Below are positions 1-7,170 of a stretch of 64,000 bases of DNA, piece by piece. Source of the DNA: Bacillus sp. X1(2014) (GTDB lineage Bacteria > Bacillota > Bacilli > Bacillales_B > DSM-18226); NCBI RefSeq assembly GCF_007678255.1, contig NZ_VEED01000024.1, positions 4,065 to 68,064 on the forward strand, in the 5' to 3' direction. How positions within the stretch are numbered: the first letter of the stretch is position 1; each line of letters starts with the position of its first letter. Position numbers and translations under genes: made by a program. The notes beneath the pieces are model-generated. The model was given only the letters and a program-made list of their open reading frames with translations, was not told the origin of the DNA and did not search any database.

Positions 1-129
1 TACGCTGACATGGTTTTTTTCTTCTTTGATTTTTATTTCCACAATAGCATTTAATTCAGCTAATGTTTTATGTAAAAATGGTTCTTTAAGGCTGCCAAGA
101 ACCTCATAGATTCTTTCCTCTGTTAACAT
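1..129 (-). CDS. salA: SalA/Mrp-family P-loop ATPase, N-terminus only
   Basis: Only the first 43 codons are present; the gene runs off the left edge. The translation begins MLTEERIYEVLGSL and continues with an EPFLHKTLAELNAI stretch, which matches the N-terminal DUF59 (FeS assembly) domain of Mrp/SalA proteins. A ribosome binding site (GTGAGGTG) lies just upstream of the ATG. In Bacillus subtilis salA follows cwlD directly, the same order as here. SalA is known as a Walker-type ATPase that regulates scoC, while Mrp homologues carry Fe-S clusters. The Walker A part lies outside the window, so the call rests on the N-terminus and on synteny. Confidence 0.85.
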   Translation of the reverse strand, partial: MLTEERIYEVLGSLKEPFLHKTLAELNAIVEIKIKEEKNHVSV

Positions 130-240
130 AAAAAAGCACCTCACATTTTGAATTCGTTTCCATCTCTCAGTATATCATAACCAAGTTAAGAAACAGTTAA
201 ATGAATCACACGTATTTTTAATGCTATCTGCTTTTTTTCA

Positions 241-269
241 AAAAAAAGAGAAGGTGTTCTCCCACCTTC
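241..269 (-). terminator. Intrinsic terminator of cwlD
   Basis: A perfect 7-bp stem (GAAGGTG/CACCTTC, six-base loop) is followed on the minus strand by a T-rich tract (249-241). The stem overlaps the cwlD stop codon. It separates cwlD from salA. Confidence 0.85.
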
Positions 270-1002
270 AATACTCTGGCTCGACGAGTTCTTTTTCATT
301 CGTATAATAACGAGTGATTCCTTGATAGATGGAAACGGCAATTTTCTCCTGGTAGGAATCCTTTTTTAACTTTTCCTTTTCTGCAGGGTTGGACAAAAAG
401 CCAACTTCAACTAGAACGCCAGGTTTCTTCGCATTTTTTAAAATATAGACGTTATTAATGGGCTTCGCTCTACGCGTCGTATTCTGTAAATTTGTCCGCA
501 GCTCGTCTTGGATAAACTTGGCTGCTTCTGCATTTTCCTTATATTGTGGCGCATAGAAGGTTTGCGCCCCACTCCATCTCGAAGAAGGAATCGCATTTAA
601 ATGAATACTGACAAAAAAGTCATTATCACCCTCGTTAATCATTTTCAGTCTAGTTTTTAAATCTTCCACTTTTCTTCGACTGTAACCCCGTGTATCAGAA
701 GCCGCTAAATCGGTATCTGTTTCTCTAGTCATAATCACAAGGGCTCCCTGCATTTGCAAGTAATCCCGAACTTTTTTGGTGATTTCAAGGGCAATGTCTT
801 TTTCTAATGTTTGACCCGTTCCTGCGCCGCCATCTGGTCCGCCGTGGCCCGGGTCAAGCAAAATGATTTTTCCCGACAACGGAAGATTCCACGCACTCAA
901 CGAGTCATCTTCAACAAAGTCATATTGTAAAACGAAAAATAAGACAAATAAGCCTACAATAAAACTAATTATTTTCAGTCTGCGCTTTGACACCCCGATC
1001 AT
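268..1002 (-). CDS. cwlD: Germination-related N-acetylmuramoyl-L-alanine amidase CwlD
   Basis: This is an Amidase_3 family zinc enzyme. In spore formers CwlD removes the peptide side chain from muramic acid, the first step in making the muramic-delta-lactam that marks spore cortex for germination hydrolases. The 244-residue protein has a basic N-terminus and one hydrophobic segment (about residues 9-27) serving as signal or anchor. The zinc-ligand motif LDPGHGGPDGG follows (His53), then SIHLNA and the catalytic-glutamate motif VLVEVGFLSN near the C-terminus. Its length fits the family. It lies between ybaK and salA as in B. subtilis. Expression during sporulation is expected from the family, but no sporulation promoter was identified here. 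Confidence 0.96.
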   Translation of the reverse strand: MIGVSKRRLKIISFIVGLFVLFFVLQYDFVEDDSLSAWNLPLSGKIILLDPGHGGPDGGAGTGQTLEKDIALEITKKVRDYLQMQGALVIMTRETDTDLAASDTRGYSRRKVEDLKTRLKMINEGDNDFFVSIHLNAIPSSRWSGAQTFYAPQYKENAEAAKFIQDELRTNLQNTTRRAKPINNVYILKNAKKPGVLVEVGFLSNPAEKEKLKKDSYQEKIAVSIYQGITRYYTNEKELVEPEY

Positions 1003-1077
1003 TCCTTCCCGCTCGTCCCTATTCTCTAAACGATATGTGACAAAGGGGGGATTTAGAACAGGAAGAAATGCTAGACC

Positions 1078-1521
1078 TTAGTGCAGGCGGAGCTTGTGAC
1101 GTCTTTGCCCTTTTTCAAAGCCCTCTCTCCACCAGATATGGATATACTGCTCACATAGGTAATAAAGTGATTCACTCATGGCGCCTTCTTCCCCGCTTCC
1201 CCAATAAAGGAAAAAGTTATATAACGTATCAATAAGGTGTTTTTCTTCTCGGTAGCAGCGTTTTCGAACATCATCAAGGTTTTCGCCATGATAGCCAAAC
1301 TTGCTATATTTTGCTCCCAATAAAAAGGATTCAAGAGCGATGTCATAGCAGGCTTCTTCAATTCCTGTATTCATGATGAGGCTGGAAACAATTTTTGTTG
1401 AACCAAAGTATTGTTGGACTCGTTCTTTTAATGTATTGATCGATAGTTCCCGGAGAACTGATCGTTCATATTTTATTTGTTTTTCACGTTTTTTTTCCTT
1501 AAAGGTCGTAATTACTGTCAC
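1078..1521 (-). CDS. ybaK: YbaK-like DUF2521 protein
   Basis: The 147-residue protein of unknown function starts with a very basic, charged helix (FKEKKREKQIKYERSVL) and is otherwise helical and rich in aromatic residues. Sequence character and position immediately upstream of cwlD match B. subtilis YbaK (DUF2521 family). It is read toward cwlD with a 75-bp gap, so the two may share a transcript. In B. subtilis ybaJ and rpsI lie on its other side; here the neighbour is the plus-strand accessory block. No catalytic motif is visible. Confidence 0.8.
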   Translation of the reverse strand: MTVITTFKEKKREKQIKYERSVLRELSINTLKERVQQYFGSTKIVSSLIMNTGIEEACYDIALESFLLGAKYSKFGYHGENLDDVRKRCYREEKHLIDTLYNFFLYWGSGEEGAMSESLYYLCEQYIHIWWREGFEKGQRRHKLRLH

Positions 1522-1699
1522 TACTTTTCACCTCTTAGAACTATTCTTTATCTAGGGTTCAGAAGAAATGCAAAGTTTTAAGTTGCCAATTTTTATCGGG
1601 TGGATCTCTAAATTGTTAACAAAGAATTCAAACCATTATTATGTTGTTCTTTGTAAAATAAGAGGTGGTCCCCAAAAAATTGTGGAGAGGAAGTGGCAC

Positions 1700-2611
1700 A
1701 TGCCGCATTATAAGTCTCGTGTGAGGTCAAAGGAATTACGAGTTCTGAGTTCATTGAATGTACGAATGGAGCTGTCTTTCAAGGAAAAGCAGCGTCATGC
1801 TTACCTTGAAAAGGGATACCAGGGGGAAGTGTTCTTTGACCAGTTAACTTCGGAGTTAAAAAATGATTTATACATTTTAAATGATTTAGGCCTTGAACAG
1901 AATAAAACGTTTTTTCAAATTGATACATTAATTATTTCACAGCATACGATTTATCCATATGAAATAAAAAACTATGAGGGGGATTATCGATATGAATCAG
2001 GAAATTTCTACCCCAAATCATCAAAGGATGAAATTAGTAATCCTTTACATCAATTAAAACGAAGTAAGTTGATCCTTCATTCTTTACTTAAAGATCTTGG
2101 CTTTCACTTACCTATTGAAGGCAACGTAACCTTTGTAAACCCCAATTTCACCTTATATCAAGCCCCATTAAAAGAGCCAATTATTCACCCCACTCAACTA
2201 AACATTCTGATGAAAAGATTAAATGAGATTCCATCAAAACTAACAAACCGCCATAAAACGCTTGCTGATCAACTAATCTCATTGCACCAAACTGACAATC
2301 CTTTTACCCGTTATCCCCCTTATAACTTTGGTCAATTGAAAAAGGGGTTTATTTGTGGAAAGTGCCACTCGCTGATCATTCCTGGTGAGGGGAAGATGAT
2401 GATTGTCTGTGGTACATGCGGCCACATGGAAACAGTCGATTCTGCTGTTTTACGGTGTGTGGAGGAATTAATGTTGCTTTTTCCTGGCATCAAAATTACA
2501 ACTAATCTGGTTTTCGAATGGTGTGGGGTTGGGTCAAAAAAACAAATTAGTCGAATCCTTAAACAAAACTATACTTTGATGGGGTTTGGTCAATGGACTT
2601 ATTATGAATAG
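1700..2611 (+). CDS. NERD-domain protein with C-terminal zinc ribbon
   Basis: The protein carries a NERD (nuclease-related) domain: a GYQGE motif near residues 39-43, then an FFQIDTLII strand and the YPYEIKNYEG motif, which supply the acidic and lysine residues typical of the PD-(D/E)XK-like NERD core. A C-terminal zinc ribbon follows, with C219-x2-C222 and C237-x2-C240. The reading frame is open upstream to an ATG at 1568, but that start has only a weak binding site. The ATG at 1700 is preceded by GGAGAGG at nine bases and gives a 303-residue protein starting just before the domain, so I chose it. Substrate and role are unknown; related NERD genes in Bacillus are often accessory. It is the first plus-strand gene of the block inserted in a minus-strand housekeeping cluster. 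Confidence 0.75.
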   Translation: MPHYKSRVRSKELRVLSSLNVRMELSFKEKQRHAYLEKGYQGEVFFDQLTSELKNDLYILNDLGLEQNKTFFQIDTLIISQHTIYPYEIKNYEGDYRYESGNFYPKSSKDEISNPLHQLKRSKLILHSLLKDLGFHLPIEGNVTFVNPNFTLYQAPLKEPIIHPTQLNILMKRLNEIPSKLTNRHKTLADQLISLHQTDNPFTRYPPYNFGQLKKGFICGKCHSLIIPGEGKMMIVCGTCGHMETVDSAVLRCVEELMLLFPGIKITTNLVFEWCGVGSKKQISRILKQNYTLMGFGQWTYYE

Positions 2612-2689
2612 ATTTACCAAGGCAACTCTTTTTCCTACACAGAGGTAGGCGCGATTGACTACCCTATGTACTCTTTTTTTCGCTACATG

Positions 2690-2960
2690 GTCGTCAATAG
2701 CCCTTATTGTCTACCCTGGCGAATCTTTTTTCTCTTGCTCAGTCGTCAATCGCCTCTATTGTCTACCCCTAGGGACCTTTTTTTCCCCTGCTCAGTCGTC
2801 AATCGCCTCTATTGTCTACCCCTAGGGACCTTTTTTTCCCCTGCTCAGTCGTCAATCGCCTCTATTGTCTACCCCTAGGGACCTTTTTTCCCCTGCTCAG
2901 TCGTCAATCGCCTCTATTGTCTACCAAGACGAATCTTTTTTCTCTTGCTTAGTCGTCAAT
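2690..2960 (+). repeat. Tandem repeat, six copies of a 52-53-bp unit
   Basis: The core GTCGTCAAT recurs at 2690, 2742, 2795, 2848, 2900 and 2952, a strict 52-53-bp period. Each of the first five units also has ATTGTCTAC 16 bases after the core start, so the core and its partner form an imperfect palindrome (GTCGTCAAT...ATTGTCTAC). The middle units are nearly identical, including a CCCCTAGGGACC block and a T-run; the outer units diverge. There are no variable spacers and no cas genes, so it is not a CRISPR array. The rest of the 483-bp gap (2612-3094) shows no gene. Confidence 0.95.
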
Positions 2961-3094
2961 GACATCTCTAATCACTGGTTATTTCTTCAATTTCTCATCC
3001 TAAAGTTGTAGGAAAACTTCAAGCTTTTTTCCGAAGGCTGATTTTCAAGAACCCTGTATGCTTAAGACATTAAGAAACAAAGGGAGAGATAGAT

Positions 3095-3811
3095 ATGAAT
3101 AATAAAGTTGTGATGATTACAGGAGCTTCTAAGGGATTAGGCAGAGCGTTGACATTAGCTTTTGCAAAGGAAGGAGCAAAACTGGCGATTTGCTCAAGGA
3201 CACTAGAAAAACTCTTAATAGTGAAAGACGAAGCTCAAAAGTTAGGTGCTGAGGTTCTCGCGGTTACTGCGGATATTTCTAAATCACGGGATGTGGAACG
3301 ATTCATCGCGATGACCGAGGAGGCATTTGGCCACATTGATGTCCTCATTAATAATGCATCTATCCTAGGCCCTAGCCCAATGCCTTTACTTCTCGATTAC
3401 CCAGAAGAAGATTTTGCGGAAGTGCTGCGAGTAAATACTGTTTCCCCATTCCTTGTGACAAGAAGAGTCATTCCAGGGATGCTTGAGCGGAACGAAGGAT
3501 CAATTATTAATGTAACTTCCGAAGCTGGGCATACGGGTTATGCAGGATGGGGCGCATACGGAATTTCTAAATTCGCGGTTGAAGGTCTCACTCAAACGTG
3601 GGCGGATGAATTAAAGGAGACAAATATAAGGGTAAACATGGTCGATCCCGGTGAAATGGACACTGATATGCATCAATCGGCCGTCCCCGACTGCGATTAT
3701 CCAGTAGCTAAGCCGGAAGATGTCATCGAAATTTTTCTTTATCTAGCATCAGACAAGGCAGCAGCAATTAACGGCCAGCGCTTTGAGGCCCAAGCAGAGG
3801 AGGAATTGTGA
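3095..3811 (+). CDS. Short-chain dehydrogenase/reductase (SDR)
   Basis: This 238-residue classical SDR should bind NAD(P)H on a Rossmann fold and reduce or oxidise an unknown alcohol or ketone. The cofactor motif TGASKGLG is at residues 9-16, the NNAS motif follows strand 4, the catalytic serine is in VTSEAGHTG, and the catalytic pair is Y155-x3-K159 (YGISK). The start is the ATG after a GGGAGAG ribosome binding site. The stop codon overlaps the start of the following QueA-like gene (TGATG), which implies translational coupling and a shared job. The unusual C-terminal end (QAEEEL) is short for a substrate-binding lobe. The substrate cannot be predicted. Confidence 0.88.
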   Translation: MNNKVVMITGASKGLGRALTLAFAKEGAKLAICSRTLEKLLIVKDEAQKLGAEVLAVTADISKSRDVERFIAMTEEAFGHIDVLINNASILGPSPMPLLLDYPEEDFAEVLRVNTVSPFLVTRRVIPGMLERNEGSIINVTSEAGHTGYAGWGAYGISKFAVEGLTQTWADELKETNIRVNMVDPGEMDTDMHQSAVPDCDYPVAKPEDVIEIFLYLASDKAAAINGQRFEAQAEEEL

Positions 3812-4839
3812 TGGCAACAAGAGCTTTAGATTTTTATCTGCCGGATGAATTAAATGCTTCCCTTCCCCCTGAAAAACGCGGTGTACGAAGGGACCTTGTC
3901 AGGATGCTGGTTCTCGACCGGACTACAGGAGAAATCAGGCATGATCAGTTTTTCCACTTAGCAGATTATCTCCAATCCGGGGACCTGCTTATTGCCAACA
4001 ATAGTCGAACCATCCCTGCGGTTTTACACGCCAGTTGGATACGAAACAAGGATTCCGTCATGCCCAATGTAGAAGTGCGGCTGGCTAGACGATGCCGCCA
4101 AGATCTATGGGAGGCATTAATTGTTGCTGCTCCAGTCAAACCCGGTGATATGCTCGAATTTTCACCAGACTTGTCCGCAATGGTAATTGCCGAAAAAGGG
4201 AATTCCCCCTTAAAAATCATTGAATTTACGAAAAAAGGAACGGAATTATTTAATATGATATATTCCCTTGGTGAGCCAATCCGTTATGAATATATCGAGG
4301 AGCCATGGGACCTCGATTACTATCAAACCGTTTTTGCCAGTCATCCCGGTTCCGTAGAAATGCCCTCTGCAGGCAGAGCCTTTAGCTGGGAGTTAATTTT
4401 CAAATTGAAGCGACAGAACATCCAACTTGATTTTATTCAATTGCATACAGGATTGAGCTACTTACTTGATGATACCTATCATCAATCACCTGAGGAAAAT
4501 ATCGAGGAGTACCATATCTCTAGACAAACTATGGACCGAATTATCCAGACAAAAGCCGCTGGCAAACGTGTCATTGCGGTTGGCACCACCGTGGTTCGGG
4601 CTCTTGAAAGTGCTGCTAAAAATGGAGTCTTTTCGGGCACAACCAATCTCTATATTGACCAGCAATATCCTTTAAAAATAGCCGACGGAATCATTACAGG
4701 TCTTCATGAACCTCAAGCGAGCCACCTTGATATGCTGTCCGCCTTTGTATCAGAGCAGCATTTGCTTCAAGCATACAATCATGCCATCGAAGCGGGCTAT
4801 TTATGGCATGAGTTTGGAGATATGAATTTAATCTTATAA
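3811..4839 (+). CDS. Divergent QueA-like SAM:tRNA ribosyltransferase-isomerase homologue
   Basis: The 342-residue protein is clearly homologous to QueA, which transfers the ribosyl part of S-adenosylmethionine to preQ1 in tRNA. Conserved elements include the NNSRTIPA motif (about residues 63-70), YQTVFA, GKRVIAVGTTVVRALESA and the C-terminal YGD-like region (EFGDMNLIL). Several QueA signatures are altered: the usual APTAGLHF motif reads MPSAGRAF (near residues 184-191), and the HVGxGTF motif reads HTGLSYL. The ATG at 3811 is chosen over the GTG at 3808 because AGGAGG lies seven to eight bases upstream. It overlaps the SDR stop. Canonical queA in Bacillus sits next to tgt and ruvB, not here, so this is probably a paralogue with changed specificity. 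Confidence 0.85.
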   Translation: MATRALDFYLPDELNASLPPEKRGVRRDLVRMLVLDRTTGEIRHDQFFHLADYLQSGDLLIANNSRTIPAVLHASWIRNKDSVMPNVEVRLARRCRQDLWEALIVAAPVKPGDMLEFSPDLSAMVIAEKGNSPLKIIEFTKKGTELFNMIYSLGEPIRYEYIEEPWDLDYYQTVFASHPGSVEMPSAGRAFSWELIFKLKRQNIQLDFIQLHTGLSYLLDDTYHQSPEENIEEYHISRQTMDRIIQTKAAGKRVIAVGTTVVRALESAAKNGVFSGTTNLYIDQQYPLKIADGIITGLHEPQASHLDMLSAFVSEQHLLQAYNHAIEAGYLWHEFGDMNLIL

Positions 4840-4857
4840 TCCGAGGAGGGACCAAAC

Positions 4858-5205
4858 ATGCGTTTCCACCATTATGGTCTTGAAGTCGATAATCTCGAGG
4901 AGTCTTTAACTTTCTACAAAAAGCACTTAGGACTTCAGGAAGAATGCCGAATCTTTTTCATGGGGGAAATAATTGTGTTCCTTACTGCTGGTGATTTCCG
5001 GCTGGAACTAATCTCCAATCAACTTGAAGAAAAAAATGTACATTTATGCTTTGAGGTAAATGATCTCAATGAAGCCCTAGAGATATTTAACTCCCATCAA
5101 AAAATCGAAGGGCCTTACAAGTTAGAAAACGGCTGGGAGACCATTTTCTATGAAGGGCCAAATAACACCGTTATTGAGTTTCTGCAAGTAAAGCCTATTC
5201 TATGA
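4858..5205 (+). CDS. VOC-superfamily (glyoxalase/bleomycin-resistance fold) protein
   Basis: A 115-residue single-domain VOC protein made of two beta-alpha-beta-beta-beta repeats. The four usual metal-ligand positions are all present: H5, E50, H62 and E107. The family includes glyoxalase I, dioxygenases and antibiotic-binding proteins, so the reaction cannot be named. It starts 18 bases after the QueA-like stop with a GAGGAGG ribosome binding site, so it is probably in the same operon as the SDR and QueA-like genes. The set may modify or detoxify a small molecule, but that is inference. Confidence 0.85.
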   Translation: MRFHHYGLEVDNLEESLTFYKKHLGLQEECRIFFMGEIIVFLTAGDFRLELISNQLEEKNVHLCFEVNDLNEALEIFNSHQKIEGPYKLENGWETIFYEGPNNTVIEFLQVKPIL

Positions 5206-5236
5206 ATTTCTGACATCATACTTCCATCCGATAAGC

Positions 5237-5242
5237 TATAAT
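5237..5242 (+). promoter_or_regulatory. Candidate -10 box for the histidine kinase/response regulator pair
   Basis: A perfect TATAAT lies 33 bases before the chosen kinase start. A clear -35 hexamer at 17 bases is absent (CTGACA occurs at 21 bases), so this is tentative. Initiation here would put the start point near 5249, which favours the ATG at 5275 over 5251. Confidence 0.4.
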
Positions 5243-5274
5243 TACAGTAAATGCAGACAGTGGAGGAAAATAGA

Positions 5275-6387
5275 ATGTCTGAGGAGAATAAAGATATTGG
5301 CATTTTAAAAGAAATTGCTGAGTTATTAAACGAAGGAACGGATACAAAGGACGTTTTATCTGGAGTACTGAAAAAACTCCTTCAAGTAACTGGTTTACAA
5401 ACTGGATGGATTTTTTTAATGGATGAGCATGGTATGCATCACCTTGCAGCTGACGAATCTCTGCCCCCTGCTTTGGCAGCTAACCAAAAAGAAAGAATGT
5501 GCCAGGGTGGATGTTGGTGCGTCAATAAATACAACAATAAAAAATTAACTAAAGCAACGAACATTATGGAATGCAAGCGAATTGAAGAAGCAATCGAAGA
5601 ACATGCTGGTGAAACTTGCGGGCTGACCCATCACGCCACCGTCCCTCTCGGAGCTGGAAATGAACGATTTGGGATTTTAAATGTTGGTTCGCCTTATAAG
5701 ACACATTTCAAAAAGAATGAACTAGCTTTACTTGAAGCTGTTGCCTATCAAATCGGTACAGCGTTAAAGCGAATTAAACTTACTCAGCGGGAACAGGAAA
5801 CCGCACTTGTTGCCGAGCGAAATCGGCTGGCAAGGGATCTTCATGATTCCGTTAATCAACTGTTATTTTCCCTCAGCTTAACAGCAAGGGCAGGAGTGGA
5901 AATGACTGAACAAGAAGATGTAAAACATACGTTCGGATATATAAAGGACTTAGCTCAGGAAGCTCTTGGAGAGATGCGAGCATTGATATGGCAGCTGCGG
6001 CCGCTTGGGTTAGAGAATGGCATCGTAAGCGCCTTAAGAAGTTATGCTGAAATGCTTGGCCTAACCATTCATACCGAGGTTACAGGAGCAGCGAGCATTC
6101 CTGGAAAGGTCGAGGAAGCATTGTGGCGTATCGGTCAGGAGGCGTTAGCCAATTGCAAGAAGCATTCCCAGATCACTGAGGTTGACTTGATGTTCCATGC
6201 CGCTAAGGACCACGTTGTGATGATCATCAACGATCAAGGCTGTGGCTTCCATTTTAAAGAAAATGTAGAAATCCCCACGCTCGGACTTAAAAATATGAGA
6301 ACACGGACAGAATCACATAACGGACAATTTTTAATAAAGAGCAAACCAGGAAGCGGGACAGAAATAGAAATCCGTATTCCTTTTTAG
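5275..6387 (+). CDS. GAF-domain sensor histidine kinase with cysteine cluster (NarL/LuxR-type partner)
   Basis: The 370-residue cytoplasmic kinase has no membrane segment. An N-terminal GAF domain (about residues 10-170) contains five cysteines in the pattern C76-x3-C80-x-C82-x17-C100-x14-C115, suggesting an Fe-S cluster or redox switch as in AirS- or NreB-like oxygen and redox sensors. The HisKA_3 dimerisation helix carries the phospho-acceptor H190 in RLARDLHDSVNQ, followed by a HATPase domain with N box (GQEALANCKKH) and G boxes (DQGCGF, GSGTEI). The ATG at 5275 has GGAGG eight bases upstream; an ATG at 5251 lacks one. Its response regulator follows 14 bases later. The ligand or cofactor is inference. 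Confidence 0.9.
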   Translation: MSEENKDIGILKEIAELLNEGTDTKDVLSGVLKKLLQVTGLQTGWIFLMDEHGMHHLAADESLPPALAANQKERMCQGGCWCVNKYNNKKLTKATNIMECKRIEEAIEEHAGETCGLTHHATVPLGAGNERFGILNVGSPYKTHFKKNELALLEAVAYQIGTALKRIKLTQREQETALVAERNRLARDLHDSVNQLLFSLSLTARAGVEMTEQEDVKHTFGYIKDLAQEALGEMRALIWQLRPLGLENGIVSALRSYAEMLGLTIHTEVTGAASIPGKVEEALWRIGQEALANCKKHSQITEVDLMFHAAKDHVVMIINDQGCGFHFKENVEIPTLGLKNMRTRTESHNGQFLIKSKPGSGTEIEIRIPF

Positions 6388-6401
6388 AGAGGAGAATTCA
6401 C

Positions 6402-7043
6402 ATGAGTATACGCATTCTAATCGCTGATGATCATCACGTCGTCAGAAGAGGTCTTGTCTTTTTTCTTCGAACACAAAAAGACCTTGAAATTATCGGGGAA
6501 GCCTCCAATGGCAAAGAAGCCGTGAATCAAGCCCAGTTGTTAAAGCCAGATATTATTTTAATGGATCTCGTCATGCCGGAAATGGACGGAATCCAGGCAA
6601 CAAAGATCATAAAAGAAAAGCAGCCCGAAATTAAAATTATGATGTTGACCAGTTTTTCCGACCAAGATCATGTCATTCCTGCGCTCGAAGCTGGTGCTTC
6701 CGGGTTCCAACTAAAAGATATTCAGCCTGATGAACTGGTCACTTCGATTAAAAAAATCATTAGCGGGGAAAACCAGCTTCACCCAAAGGCTACCTCACAT
6801 TTACTGGCCAACTTGTCTAATAAAAGTAAACAAGAAAAGAACTTACTCGAGGAATTAACGAAAAGAGAGTTAGATGTGTTAAAAGAAATCGCGAAAGGAA
6901 AAAGCAATAAAGAAATTGCTGCCGCATTATTTATTACCGAGAAGACGGTTAAAACTCATGTATCGAATATTTTAGCAAAGCTTGAGCTGGCAGACAGGAC
7001 ACAAGCCGCCCTTTTTGCAGTTAAAAACCAACTAGTCAACTAA
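6402..7043 (+). CDS. NarL/FixJ-family response regulator
   Basis: A 213-residue two-component regulator. The receiver domain has the acidic pair D9-D10, the phospho-acceptor D55 in LMDLVMPEMDG and the conserved lysine in GFQLKD. A C-terminal LuxR-type helix-turn-helix (LTKRELDVLKEIAKGKSNKEIA, TVKTHVSNIL) should bind DNA as a dimer. It follows the histidine kinase with a GAGAGGAG binding site, so the two form a pair. The target genes are unknown; the upstream SDR-QueA-VOC genes are the obvious first candidates. Confidence 0.94.
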   Translation: MSIRILIADDHHVVRRGLVFFLRTQKDLEIIGEASNGKEAVNQAQLLKPDIILMDLVMPEMDGIQATKIIKEKQPEIKIMMLTSFSDQDHVIPALEAGASGFQLKDIQPDELVTSIKKIISGENQLHPKATSHLLANLSNKSKQEKNLLEELTKRELDVLKEIAKGKSNKEIAAALFITEKTVKTHVSNILAKLELADRTQAALFAVKNQLVN

Positions 7044-7170
7044 TGCGGATGCTGGGAAGAACTCAAACCTGTTTTGTTTGAAAATTAATTGCAATGAATT
7101 GAGCAATATCTTTATCATTTTATACACGCCTTTAATAGGATGAATTAAGCTTATTAAGGATGTGTTTTTA

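Noticed and set aside
2666..2878. ORF across the tandem repeat array
   Set aside because: Its sequence merely translates the repeat units, and there is no ribosome binding site.
2690..2960. CRISPR array
   Set aside because: The whole 52-53-bp unit repeats; there are no unique spacers and no cas genes in the window.
7100..7170. Sigma-K promoter for the first cotH
   Set aside because: A CATTTTATA sequence fits the -10, but no -35 element lies at 16-17 bases, and such AT-rich matches are common by chance.
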